Shown piece by piece: positions 24,930 through 33,008 of a stretch of DNA of 64,000 nt. A program made the position numbers and the translations under genes. The notes under the pieces are model-generated. The model searched no databases. It saw only the letters and a program-made list of their open reading frames with translations, and was not told the DNA's origin. Numbering within the stretch: the first letter of the stretch is position 1; every line of letters begins with the position of its first letter. The DNA is from Fibrobacter sp. UWB10 (lineage in GTDB: Bacteria; Fibrobacterota; Fibrobacteria; Fibrobacterales; Fibrobacteraceae), in the NCBI RefSeq assembly GCF_900182935.1, contig NZ_FXUE01000002.1, forward strand, positions 124,001-188,000, given 5' to 3'.

Positions 24930-26327
24930 CTACTCTTCGTCGTCAGCGGCTTTTTTTCTTTTCTTCTTCGGAGAAGAACCAGAGCCTTCGACCTTGATGT
25001 CGGCGGCCTTTTCTCCACGCTTGGTGAAGCCATACTGACGCGGGTCAAAGCCAGACGGGAACTTGGTCTTGTTGTCGTAGATCACCTTCTTGGCGGTGAA
25101 CTTTTCGATCTTGGCACCTTCGAGGTTTGCGCCAGAGAAGTCCACGTCTTCCATCTTGGTGTCAGCGTCAATCTTGATGCCCTGCATGTTGGCGTTGGTG
25201 AAGTTCACCTTGATGAGCTTAGCACCGGCGAAGCTCACGCCGTTGAGCTGGGCGAGAATGAAGTCGGAACGTTCGATGGTGGAGTTGGCGAAGTTGGCCT
25301 TGGTCAGGTCAGCCTTGTCGAAGATGTTCTTACGAACGTAGGCACCGTCGAACACAGCCTTCAGGAGTTCTGCATTCTGGAAAGCGTTCTTGCTCACTTC
25401 GGTGTCGTAGAAGGAAGCCTTGGAGAGCTTGGTCTTAGCGAACGAGCTCTTAGCCACGGAACCCTTGTCGAAGATAACGCCGGTCAGGTCCTGGCCGTCG
25501 AACTTCATGTTCTTCACGGTGGACTGAGCGAACTTGGCCTTCTGGAGCTGAGTCTTGGAAAGGTCGACGTCATTGAAGGTCGTCAAGGAAAGGTCTGCAT
25601 CCTGCAGGTTCACGTTGTTGAATTCAACACCGCTGAAGTTGGCCTGAGAAAGACCGGCCTTTGCGAAGTTCACGTCAACGAGGTCAACGCCCTTGAAGTT
25701 GGCGGCAATCAGGTTACATGCAGAGAAGTCCGTCTTGACGATGGTGGCCTTGCGGAGGTCGCTGTTAGCCATCAAGGAACGGGAGAAGTTTGCACGGGTG
25801 AGGTTTGCCTTGCTGAAGTCGGCTGCAGTAAGGTCCACATCCATCACGGACGCCTGGGTGAGGTCGGACTTGCTGAAGTCAGCGTTGTCGGACACCTTCA
25901 TAGCGTCGAGGCGTGCGTTTTTGAAGTTGACTTTCGGGAAGTTACTGTCGAGAAGCGTTGCACGGTAGAGGTTAGCTTCTTCCATGTTGGCGCCTTCGAA
26001 CGAAGAACTGCGGATGTCGGCACCGCTGATGGTCGCCTTAGTAAGGTCAGCGCCTTCAAAGTTTGCTCCGTTAATCACTGCATTCTGGAAGGAAACTTCA
26101 TTGAGCTTTGCTCCCTGGAAGTTCGGACCTTCACCGGTGGCACGACGGAAGTCGGTGGTGTGTGCGACGGCTTTTGCATTTTTGAAGTTAAAACCATCGA
26201 TACGCTTGTTACTGAAAGAAACGTTCAGGTCCTTACCTGCCCAGTTGTCTTGGGCGTAAACGTTGAGGGCAAGTGCGCTCAACAGGCACAGGCCGAACTT
26301 TGATACACTCTTCATATTCATATACAT
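24930..26327 (-). CDS. Secreted pentapeptide-repeat protein
   Basis: A 465-aa protein with a signal peptide (residues 1-25) and, from about residue 35 to 430, a near-continuous run of A(N/D)(F/L)xx pentapeptide repeats, which fold as a right-handed quadrilateral beta-helix. The tail is a lysine-rich segment (SPKKKRKKAADDEE). Secreted members are structural or of unknown role; the DNA-gyrase-mimic function of cytoplasmic members is unlikely here because of the signal peptide. AAAGGGA precedes the ATG; a second in-frame ATG lies two and four codons later. Confidence 0.85.
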   Translation of the reverse strand: MYMNMKSVSKFGLCLLSALALNVYAQDNWAGKDLNVSFSNKRIDGFNFKNAKAVAHTTDFRRATGEGPNFQGAKLNEVSFQNAVINGANFEGADLTKATISGADIRSSSFEGANMEEANLYRATLLDSNFPKVNFKNARLDAMKVSDNADFSKSDLTQASVMDVDLTAADFSKANLTRANFSRSLMANSDLRKATIVKTDFSACNLIAANFKGVDLVDVNFAKAGLSQANFSGVEFNNVNLQDADLSLTTFNDVDLSKTQLQKAKFAQSTVKNMKFDGQDLTGVIFDKGSVAKSSFAKTKLSKASFYDTEVSKNAFQNAELLKAVFDGAYVRKNIFDKADLTKANFANSTIERSDFILAQLNGVSFAGAKLIKVNFTNANMQGIKIDADTKMEDVDFSGANLEGAKIEKFTAKKVIYDNKTKFPSGFDPRQYGFTKRGEKAADIKVEGSGSSPKKKRKKAADDEE

Positions 26328-26440
26328 TCCCTTTTAAGGATAAACCAAATAACGGATAGCTCTAAAATAACTAAAAAAATTGACAAATAACAATAGAAAA
26401 CAAAAAAACTTTATAAATAAAAGCTAATTTGTACCCCGAA

Positions 26441-27637
26441 ATGGCAAATTTTGCATCAAATCAGTACGATGTAGTGGTTTGCGGAGCCGGTCCTGCCGGT
26501 CTCATGGCCGCTTGTACCCTGGGGCGTTTGACCTCTGGTGCAAGACGGGTTTTGCTTTTGGATAAAAAGGAACCTTGGAAGGAACCGATTTTCTGTGCAG
26601 AAGCGGTATCCAAGGGACGCCTCGAAAAGTTGTGGCCGGCCGATCCGTCGTTTGTCCGCGGAACGCTTTCGGGCATTTACTTTACGTCGCCCAAGCGCTA
26701 CCGTGCTGAATTCTACAGCAAGGACTGTGGCCTGATTTTAAACCGCTCGCTTTTCCACAAGTCCATTGCCGACGGCTGTAAGGCCGCAGGTGTGGAATGC
26801 CGTTTCGATACGGTAATCAAGGGTCTCGAAAAGACGGCTGACGGTTGGAATGTTTCTGTGGCGGTTGCCGGTGGCGCAGTCGAAACGCTCTCGGCAGCGG
26901 CAGTTATCGATGCGACGGGTCCGAGCTGCAGGCTTACCCGCAATATCGAATGCCTCAAGGGAATCGAATCGGGCGATACCGATTTGGAACCCGCCATTTT
27001 TGCGGTGGCCGAAGGCATCGAACACAGCAAGGAACACATCGAACTCTTCTTCGGTTCTGAATTCGAAGCAGGCTACGGCTGGATTTTCCCGCGCGACGGC
27101 GTCGAGGTCAATATCGGTTTCGTGCTCGGCAAAGATGTCGAACACAAGGAACCCTTGCGTAAGAAACTTTTGGATTTTATCGCTCGCGATTATCCGCAGG
27201 CAAAGGTGAAGGCCGTATACGGCGGCATGATTGCTTGCGGCCAGTCCACAAAGCCTATGGCCAAGTGCGGACTCTTTAAAGCGGGCGATGCAGCTAGCTG
27301 CGTGAATCCGATTAGCCGTTCGGGCATTGTCGAATCGCTTTTGTGCGGTAAAATCGTAGCTGAATCGGTCAAGGAATGGCTCGAAGAATCCGGCGAAAAA
27401 CGCAGTGCCATTGAAGCTGACGTTCTTGACCGCTGGATGGCTGCTCTCGGCAAAAAGCATTTGCAGGTGGCAAACGCCAAGATTGGTTTTAACAAGATTA
27501 GCGATGCCCAGTTTGACCGTGCTGCTAAAAACCTTTCTAAGCTTCCTCGCGAAAAGCAGACTCTGCTCCGTATTTTCTTGACGGTGCTGTGGTCTTGTCC
27601 GTCGCTGATTTGGAAGATGCGCTCTTTCTTGCATTGA
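26441..27637 (+). CDS. Geranylgeranyl-reductase-like FAD-dependent oxidoreductase
   Basis: A 398-aa flavoprotein of the GGR/digeranylgeranylglycerophospholipid reductase family, which saturates isoprenoid double bonds. The dinucleotide motif VVVCGAGPAG is at residues 11-20; GYGWIFPRDGVEVNIG and the FKAGDAASCVNPISRSGI segment are the conserved substrate/FAD motifs. I chose the ATG at 26441; the open frame starts four codons earlier at a TTG. The substrate may be a quinone or polyprenol side chain, but the neighbours do not decide it. It is followed 10 bases later by a SufE-like gene. Confidence 0.8.
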   Translation: MANFASNQYDVVVCGAGPAGLMAACTLGRLTSGARRVLLLDKKEPWKEPIFCAEAVSKGRLEKLWPADPSFVRGTLSGIYFTSPKRYRAEFYSKDCGLILNRSLFHKSIADGCKAAGVECRFDTVIKGLEKTADGWNVSVAVAGGAVETLSAAAVIDATGPSCRLTRNIECLKGIESGDTDLEPAIFAVAEGIEHSKEHIELFFGSEFEAGYGWIFPRDGVEVNIGFVLGKDVEHKEPLRKKLLDFIARDYPQAKVKAVYGGMIACGQSTKPMAKCGLFKAGDAASCVNPISRSGIVESLLCGKIVAESVKEWLEESGEKRSAIEADVLDRWMAALGKKHLQVANAKIGFNKISDAQFDRAAKNLSKLPREKQTLLRIFLTVLWSCPSLIWKMRSFLH

Positions 27638-27647
27638 TGGTGATTTT

Positions 27648-28094
27648 ATGAGTGATGTGATGAATTCTCGTTTGAACGAAGTGCGTGAAACGTTTGCAAA
27701 CTTTGCAGACGAAGACGGCAAGTGGAAATACTTGCTCGACTTGGCCCGTGCCCACAAGGGTATGGATGCCTCGCTCAAAGACGAAAAGTTCATTATCCAG
27801 GGTTGTGCTTCGACCATGTATCTGGTGCCGAAGTTCGATGGCGAAAAGATTCATTTTGAAATGGATGTCGAAGGCGGAACTACGAACCCGCTCATTAGCC
27901 GCGGCCTCGGTGCGCTCGCACTCAAGGTGTATAATGATATGGCTCCGGCAGATATTCTTGCTGTCGACCCGAAGTTTTTCCAGGACATCGGACTCAATGT
28001 AGGCCTTTCGCCGACGCGCTCGAATGGTTTTGCGAGCCTTGTCAAACAGATTTATTTATATGCACGGGTCTACATGGCCCTTTCAAAAAAGTAG
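27648..28094 (+). CDS. sufE: SufE-family sulfur acceptor protein
   Basis: A 148-aa protein matching SufE: persulfide-accepting C53 in IIQGCAST, FEMDVEGGTTNPLISRGLGAL, and LSPTRSNGF near the C terminus are the family landmarks. SufE takes sulfur from the cysteine desulfurase SufS for iron-sulfur cluster assembly. No suf genes adjoin it; it sits between the GGR-like gene and a small membrane protein gene with gaps of 10 and 7 bases, which suggests one operon. Confidence 0.85.
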   Translation: MSDVMNSRLNEVRETFANFADEDGKWKYLLDLARAHKGMDASLKDEKFIIQGCASTMYLVPKFDGEKIHFEMDVEGGTTNPLISRGLGALALKVYNDMAPADILAVDPKFFQDIGLNVGLSPTRSNGFASLVKQIYLYARVYMALSKK

Positions 28095-28101
28095 GTAGAA
28101 C

Positions 28102-28692
28102 ATGTTCAGTTTCTTGAATGGAAAGAGTCCTTTTGACGAGGCGGAAGAACGCCTGGAAGCAGGGGAAACCGTAAACGGAAAGCCGAAATTGCCTACTGGC
28201 CCGATTATGGGTTGGCAAGACGGTGTGTTCCTTTTGGTAATCATTGGCCTGATTGTGGGCGGTTATCAGTATTACCAGTACGTGAAGCGCAACTGTGCCG
28301 AAACGTTTGCCAAGTGTGACGCCCTCTACGTTGCCGCTGGCGAAGATGCTTCTAAGTTTGCCGAAGTGGAAACCTGCTACGAGGCCACTTGGGATTTGGC
28401 ATTCGTGAGCGATACTCTCGAAGTGCTCCGTCAGAATCGTCTCGGTGAAATCGAAGATATGCGCAACGCTCAGAAGGATTTGCTTTCTAGCGCAAACGAT
28501 GCTCTCGACAAGGGCGACACCGCCGCTGCCGCAAAGATTGTGACCGAATATAAGGGCGCCATGCTCCTTTATACCGGCGACAAGAGCGAATGGGATGAAA
28601 TCGTGAAGATTGCCGAAGTCCAGGCTGCAAAGGAAGCCGCTAAGGCTGCCGCTGCTGCTGAACCGGCTGCTGATTCCGCCGCCAAGAAGTAA
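28102..28692 (+). CDS. Single-pass membrane protein of unknown function
   Basis: A 196-aa protein with one membrane helix at about residues 41-57 (GVFLLVIIGLIVGG), a cytoplasmic N terminus of 40 residues and an outer helical domain with four cysteines (NCAETFAKC, ETC). The last 25 residues are an Ala/Lys/Glu-rich helix. No family is recognised. It is the last gene of the GGR-sufE unit and is followed by a terminator. Confidence 0.75.
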   Translation: MFSFLNGKSPFDEAEERLEAGETVNGKPKLPTGPIMGWQDGVFLLVIIGLIVGGYQYYQYVKRNCAETFAKCDALYVAAGEDASKFAEVETCYEATWDLAFVSDTLEVLRQNRLGEIEDMRNAQKDLLSSANDALDKGDTAAAAKIVTEYKGAMLLYTGDKSEWDEIVKIAEVQAAKEAAKAAAAAEPAADSAAKK

Positions 28693-28703
28693 TTCATCCT
28701 CTT

Positions 28704-28734
28704 TGTCACTCTGAACTTGTTTCAGAGTCGGCAT
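28704..28734. repeat. Dispersed TGTCAnnCTGA hairpin repeat
   Basis: A hairpin ACTCTGAA/TTCAGAGT in the context TGTCAnnCTGA...TCAGnnTCnGCAT. The minus strand of 9057-9089 has the same layout. Confidence 0.4.
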
Positions 28735-28755
28735 ATCACTTTTGAATAAAGAAGC

Positions 28756-28785
28756 CCGCAACGAAATTCGTTGCGGTTTTCTTTT
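28756..28785. terminator. Bidirectional terminator
   Basis: Perfect stem CCGCAACGAA/TTCGTTGCGG followed by TTTTCTTTT on the plus strand; on the minus strand an A/T-rich tail follows less strongly. It separates the converging 28102 and tsaE genes. Confidence 0.75.
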
Positions 28786-29191
28786 AAAGATTCGTGACTT
28801 CGATTTCGCGCTCGGTTTCCGAGAGAATTTTTATTTCAATCTTGTGAGTCAGGCCGGGGTCGTTGTCTTCCAAGCGTTCCGGCCATTCAATCAGACTGAT
28901 TCCCTTTTCCAGATAATCCGGGTCGAGGCCGACTTCGTTCAAGTCGGCGCCGCCGTCTAGGCGGTAAAGGTCGAAGTGGAAAATCGGCGGATTGTTCGGG
29001 TATTCGTGCAGAATGGTGTAGGTGGGGGAGCAAACGGACCCCGTGAAACCGAGACCTTTGCAGACCCCGCGACTGATAACCGTCTTGCCGGCGCCCAGGT
29101 TGCCATAAAGAGCCACCTTGTCGCCCGGCTTCAGGCTACGTCCGAATTCAACCGCCCAGTTGTATGTTTCTTCTTCGCTATTGAATTTCAC
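28784..29191 (-). CDS. tsaE: tRNA t6A biosynthesis ATPase TsaE
   Basis: The ATPase of the TsaBDE complex that makes N6-threonylcarbamoyladenosine-37 in tRNA. Walker A GNLGAGKT lies near residue 30-37, followed by VCSPTYTILHEY and HFDLYRL, and WPERL near the end, all typical. I take the GTG at 29191 (135 aa), which has AGGA 8 bases upstream; an in-frame TTG at 29197 is too close to that site. The start region lies inside a 7-bp repeat array, so the start choice depends on that array. nspC is upstream on the same strand. Confidence 0.92.
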   Translation of the reverse strand: MKFNSEEETYNWAVEFGRSLKPGDKVALYGNLGAGKTVISRGVCKGLGFTGSVCSPTYTILHEYPNNPPIFHFDLYRLDGGADLNEVGLDPDYLEKGISLIEWPERLEDNDPGLTHKIEIKILSETEREIEVTNL

Positions 29192-29192
29192 T

Positions 29193-29231
29193 TCCAACTT
29201 CCTACTGTCTACTGCCTACTCGCCGAAGGCG
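29193..29231 (-). repeat. TTCG hairpin plus four 7-bp repeats between nspC and tsaE
   Basis: On the minus strand the nspC stop is followed at once by CGCCTTCGGCG (29231-29221), then four heptads AGTAGGC, AGTAGAC, AGTAGGA, AGTTGGA (29220-29193) that lead into the tsaE start and supply its AGGA site. The gap between proC and the sigma-54 gene has the same plan. Confidence 0.75.
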
Positions 29232-30371
29232 CTACAGCTTATCCTTGAACTGCTCGTAGGTGAACTTGTGCAGCAAATGGAATTTGCCCTGTTCGTCGAA
29301 TTTTCCGATGCTCGGGTGGCGCACGCCGTTGAAGAACGTGGTCTTGACCATTGTATAATGGATCATGTCTTCGAAGATAATCTTGTCGCCCACCTTGAGG
29401 GGCTCGTCAAAAGAAAAGTCTCCGAGCTGGTCGCCGGCGAGGCAAGAATTGCCTGCTAGTTTGTATGTAAATTTCTTTTCACCTGGCATGCCGGCGCCTG
29501 TTACGGTGGGGCGGTACGGCATTTCAAGGCAGTCTGGCATGTGTGCGCTAATTGATACGTTCAGTACGGCAATGTCCATTTCGTTATGGACAATGTCTCC
29601 GACCGAGGCGACCAGTTCGCCCGTCTGCCACCCGACGGCCTCTCCCGGTTCCATGATGACCGTGAGGTGCGGATAGCGCTGGTGGAAGTCGTTCAAAATG
29701 CGGACCAGGTCTTCGCGGTGGTAATCTTTGCGGGTAATGTGGTGTCCGCCGCCGAAATTCACCCATTTCATTTGCGGCAGGTACTTGCCGAAATGTTGCT
29801 CGAATGCCTTGAGTACGCCTTCCAGGGCGTCGGCGTCTTGTTCACAGAGGGCGTGAAAATGGAGTCCTTCAATGCCGTCCAACAGTTCCGGTTTGAACTC
29901 GGCTTCGGTGACTCCGAGCCTCGAAAACTTGCCGCACGGGTTGTACAGGTCGGTCTCGACTGTGGAAAATTGCGGGTTTACGCGAATTCCGGCGCTCACA
30001 CCTGCGGCGAGGGTCTTGTCTTTAAAACGCTGCCACTGGCTAAAGCTGTTGAAGGTAATGTGGCCTGCGCAGGCGAGAATCTGGTCGATTTCATCGTCTT
30101 CGTAGACAGGGGCGAACACATGGACCTCTTTTCCCATTTCTTCTTTGGCCAGTCTCGCTTCGTTTAGACTGGAGGCGGTGGCGCCTGCCAAATATTCACG
30201 AATCAGCGGGAAGGACCGCCAGAAGCTGTATCCCTTCAAAGCGCAAATAATTTTTACATTCCCACGCTGCTGAATATCGTCCAAAATCGCCATATTTCGG
30301 CGGAGTCGGGCTTCATCTAGTACAAAACAGGGGGAGGGAACTTGGGAATAGTCGAGATTTTTACCGAACAT
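29232..30371 (-). CDS. nspC: Carboxynorspermidine/carboxyspermidine decarboxylase
   Basis: A 379-aa fold-type III PLP decarboxylase of the polyamine pathway. The PLP lysine is K46 in CALKGYSFW; SSLNEARLAKEEMG, GIRVNPQFS and FGGGHHITRKDY are the NspC-specific motifs. It converts carboxyspermidine to spermidine (or carboxynorspermidine to norspermidine) in the cytoplasm. The dehydrogenase that makes its substrate is not in this window. The ATG at 30371 is 4 bases from a TATCTTTG box, which predicts a leaderless mRNA. Confidence 0.93.
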   Translation of the reverse strand: MFGKNLDYSQVPSPCFVLDEARLRRNMAILDDIQQRGNVKIICALKGYSFWRSFPLIREYLAGATASSLNEARLAKEEMGKEVHVFAPVYEDDEIDQILACAGHITFNSFSQWQRFKDKTLAAGVSAGIRVNPQFSTVETDLYNPCGKFSRLGVTEAEFKPELLDGIEGLHFHALCEQDADALEGVLKAFEQHFGKYLPQMKWVNFGGGHHITRKDYHREDLVRILNDFHQRYPHLTVIMEPGEAVGWQTGELVASVGDIVHNEMDIAVLNVSISAHMPDCLEMPYRPTVTGAGMPGEKKFTYKLAGNSCLAGDQLGDFSFDEPLKVGDKIIFEDMIHYTMVKTTFFNGVRHPSIGKFDEQGKFHLLHKFTYEQFKDKL

Positions 30372-30375
30372 GGCC

Positions 30376-30383
30376 CAAAGATA
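30376..30383 (-). promoter_or_regulatory. -7 box (TATCTTTG) 4 bases before nspC ATG
   Basis: Exact TAnnTTTG on the minus strand. It is back to back with the box at 30429-30436 for the divergent gene, 45 bases apart. Confidence 0.6.
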
Positions 30384-30428
30384 GCCATTTTTTGTATGTT
30401 TTCTTTACCTTTTTTCATACGCTTTAAC

Positions 30429-30436
30429 TACATTTA
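30429..30436 (+). promoter_or_regulatory. -7 box (TACATTTA) 6 bases before an ATG
   Basis: TAnnTTTA box before the secreted-protein gene at 30443; no Shine-Dalgarno site fits. Confidence 0.5.
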
Positions 30437-30442
30437 CGAGCG

Positions 30443-31288
30443 ATGAGTGTATCTATGTATAAGCATATTGTTATTTCTTTATTGTCTTTGGCCTTCGTAG
30501 GAATGCCTTGGGCACAGACGGCTCCTGCCGCTCAACCTTCGGCAAAAGCCGCAACCGTTCAATCTTCTACCTCTCAGCCTCCGGCGAATTTGGCTAAGGT
30601 TGAATCCCAGGTGGTGGCAACCCCGCGTGGCGCTACGGCGACACTCGATGAAATGATTCAGGCAAAGCTTGATTCCATGAACCATGTAGCTACGGCGGTC
30701 GGTTCTCGCAACGCCGATAGCGCTGCTAAGGTTCAGGCAGACAGCGTGCGCAAGTTGGTCCAGCAGGGCAAGTACGTGCAACGCGCTCGCTACGACAAGA
30801 GCAACTTCGACCACTGGCGTATCGACACGGTGCTCCAGAAGCGCATGAAGGACCAGGTGGTGGGCGTCTGGCGCACTCCGATTATCGCACACGGCCATGC
30901 CTTCCGCGATGCTGAACTCCGCTTCGGCGCAAACGACACTCTCGTCGGTATCACTCGCACTTATTCCGATTCCGGTCGTTACCAGATGACTGGTGAATAC
31001 ACCTTCAAGGCACGCTACCGTTTCGACTCCGATCAGTCGCTTGTTAGCCGTGAAGTGTTTAGGGACCGTCAGGTGGTTCGTTGGGACTACATCACGTTCG
31101 ATATCGTGAATGACTCTCTGCGTTACAACTTGAACAAACTGGAATTCCGTGACCTGAACGATAACTGGCTTAACGCTCTGCAGGGTTTCGACAACATTCC
31201 GCCTGAACTTTATATCCGCGATGCAAAGCAGTCTGCGGAACTGAAGCAGGCAGCTGCTGCACAGACTCAAAACAAGAAGAAAAAGTAA
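30443..31288 (+). CDS. Secreted protein of unknown function (281 aa)
   Basis: A signal peptide ends near MPWAQ (about residue 25), followed by an Ala/Gln/Pro-rich linker to about residue 60 and a beta-rich C-terminal domain with GVWRTPIIAHGHAF, ELRFGANDTLVGITRTY, FKARYRFDSD and LEFRDLNDNW, resembling a lipocalin-like or META-type meander. The tail is QAAAAQTQNKKKK. No family is named. It is probably periplasmic. The second ATG at 30455 is an alternative start. An iron-type ABC transporter follows 12 bases later, perhaps in the same unit. Confidence 0.7.
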   Translation: MSVSMYKHIVISLLSLAFVGMPWAQTAPAAQPSAKAATVQSSTSQPPANLAKVESQVVATPRGATATLDEMIQAKLDSMNHVATAVGSRNADSAAKVQADSVRKLVQQGKYVQRARYDKSNFDHWRIDTVLQKRMKDQVVGVWRTPIIAHGHAFRDAELRFGANDTLVGITRTYSDSGRYQMTGEYTFKARYRFDSDQSLVSREVFRDRQVVRWDYITFDIVNDSLRYNLNKLEFRDLNDNWLNALQGFDNIPPELYIRDAKQSAELKQAAAAQTQNKKKK

Positions 31289-31300
31289 GGTCTTCTTGGG

Positions 31301-32260
31301 ATGGGGAAGAAGGGCTTTGCGTTACTCGCAGTTTTAATAGTCGTTCTTGCTTATTTGGCTCTTTTTAATGGAGCGGTCGGGCTATCGTGGTCTGACCTTT
31401 CTTTTTACTCATCGCATCATGATTCTGTCGAATCTCGCATCTTTTGGGAGATTCGTGTGCCCCGACTAGTGGCGGCGGTACTGTCTGGAATTTCTTTGGC
31501 GGTCGCTGGTCTTTCACTACAGACTCTCTTTAGAAACCCGCTTGCAGGCCCGTTTGTGCTTGGTATTAGCAGCGGTGCAAGCCTCGGTGTTGCGCTTTCG
31601 CTTTTGGCCGGATTCAGCTTCGGACACTTCGGAGTGCTGTCGGGTGCGGCTGTCGGTGCGCTTGTCGTGACATCGATTGTGATGTTTGTGGCATCGCGTT
31701 TTGAGAATACGACAATACTCTTGATTGTGGGCCTTTTGATGGGCTACTTTATCGATGCCTTGGTGAGCCTTTTGATTATGGGCAGCGACTCGGAATCGCT
31801 GCGTGTGTATGTGTCTTGGGGCATGGGTAGCTTTTCGCGCCTGACCTTCGATGGCATTTGGATTTTTGCCTTGTGTACTTTAGTTGGCTTGGTCCTTGTG
31901 GCCTTGTCGGTGCGCTATTTGAATGCGGCTCGCATGGGCGATGACTTTGCAAAGAACTTGGGCGTGAATGTGCGTCGCGGTCGCGTGATGGTTTTGCTGG
32001 GAGCGTCGCTCTTGGCTGCTGCTTCGACTGCGTTTTGCGGCCCGGTGGCGTTTGTCGGAATTGCTGTTCCGCATTTGGCTTTTATGTTGTTCAAAACGAG
32101 CAACCATCGTGTGCTAATGCCTGCATCGGCTTTGTGCGGCGTGGTGCTTTGTTTAGCTGCATCGCAGTTCACGAAGATTCCGCTGAACGCGGTGTTGAGT
32201 TTGGTGGGCGTACCTGTGGTGCTCTGGGTCATTGTTCGTGGTGGGGGAATCCGCAAATGA
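31301..32260 (+). CDS. FecCD-family ABC transporter permease (iron siderophore/cobalamin type)
   Basis: A 319-aa inner-membrane permease with about ten helices. FWEIRVPRLVAAVLSGISLAV, GLSLQTLFRNPLAGPFVLGIS and CGPVAFVGIAVPHLA are the diagnostic FecCD/BtuC motifs. It would import ferric siderophore, heme or cobalamin with the ATPase gene that overlaps it by ATGA. No periplasmic binding protein gene is nearby, so substrate identity rests on an unlinked component. The start codon at 31301 follows GATGGGG-type sequence with a modest ribosome-binding site. Confidence 0.9.
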   Translation: MGKKGFALLAVLIVVLAYLALFNGAVGLSWSDLSFYSSHHDSVESRIFWEIRVPRLVAAVLSGISLAVAGLSLQTLFRNPLAGPFVLGISSGASLGVALSLLAGFSFGHFGVLSGAAVGALVVTSIVMFVASRFENTTILLIVGLLMGYFIDALVSLLIMGSDSESLRVYVSWGMGSFSRLTFDGIWIFALCTLVGLVLVALSVRYLNAARMGDDFAKNLGVNVRRGRVMVLLGASLLAAASTAFCGPVAFVGIAVPHLAFMLFKTSNHRVLMPASALCGVVLCLAASQFTKIPLNAVLSLVGVPVVLWVIVRGGGIRK

Positions 32261-32985
32261 GTGATCTGAACACGATGCTTTTGAATTGCGAAAATTTGGT
32301 GCTTGGTTACGGCCATGAAAAGACTGTGGTTGTGACGCCGGTGAATTTTGAATTGAATGCGGGTGACGTTGTGGCGTTGCTCGGTGAAAATGGTTCTGGC
32401 AAAAGCACTTTTCTTAAAACGCTTTGTGGCCTTTTGTCGCCTGTGTCTGGAAACGTCTTGTTGCTTGGCAAGTCGGAATGGACTGCTCGTGAACGCGCCC
32501 GCTTTATAACGCTTGTGCGTATGAGTGGCGTTACGTGTGATCGCATGACCGTGCGCGAATTTGTGGGCCTTGGCCGTACGCCTTACGCCGGAATTTTTGA
32601 TGGGCGCAGCAAAGAGGATGAAAGCATTGTTGACGAAGCGATTGCTTTGCTGGACTTGGAAAATTTTGCAAGTCGCTGGCTTACGGAACTCAGCGATGGA
32701 GAACGTAGCCGCGTTTATTTGGCGCAGGCGGTGGCGCAGCAGGTCAAAGTCTTGTTGCTCGACGAACCGAATGCGTTCCTGGATATTCCCCGTAGCCGTA
32801 AGTTGTTTACGCTTTTGCAAAAGCTGGCAAAAGAACGTGGTATGGGAATTCTGGTGTCAACGCATTCTGTAGAATACGCTGAAAAGTATTGCGACCGAAT
32901 CATGGTTATTGAGAAAGGCCGTGTGCGTACAGAATCGGCGAAAGATGCCCGCGCAAAGGGCCTGCTGGATTGGACTGAAGGCTAA
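32257..32985 (+). CDS. FecE/BtuD-type ABC transporter ATP-binding protein
   Basis: A 242-aa ATPase. Walker A GENGSGKST, the LSDGERSRVYLAQA signature and Walker B VLLLDEPNAFLD are intact, and the STHSVEY H-loop follows. The ATG overlaps the permease stop (ATGA at 32257-32260), which gives tight coupling; the open frame runs further upstream inside the permease gene. The FVGLGRTPYAG motif is typical of iron-siderophore ATPases. It converges on the sigma-54 activator gene with only 4 bases between stops. Confidence 0.9.
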   Translation: MSDLNTMLLNCENLVLGYGHEKTVVVTPVNFELNAGDVVALLGENGSGKSTFLKTLCGLLSPVSGNVLLLGKSEWTARERARFITLVRMSGVTCDRMTVREFVGLGRTPYAGIFDGRSKEDESIVDEAIALLDLENFASRWLTELSDGERSRVYLAQAVAQQVKVLLLDEPNAFLDIPRSRKLFTLLQKLAKERGMGILVSTHSVEYAEKYCDRIMVIEKGRVRTESAKDARAKGLLDWTEG

Positions 32986-32987
32986 CG

Positions 32988-33008
32988 GTCTACTTTCGAC
33001 TTCCTACT
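32988..33008 (-). repeat. Three 7-bp repeats at the 3' end of the sigma-54 gene
   Basis: On the minus strand AGTAGGA, AGTCGAA, AGTAGAC in series. They encode the last residues (VGSRK) and the stop codon of the sigma-54 activator, so here the heptads are part of a coding sequence. Confidence 0.6.
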
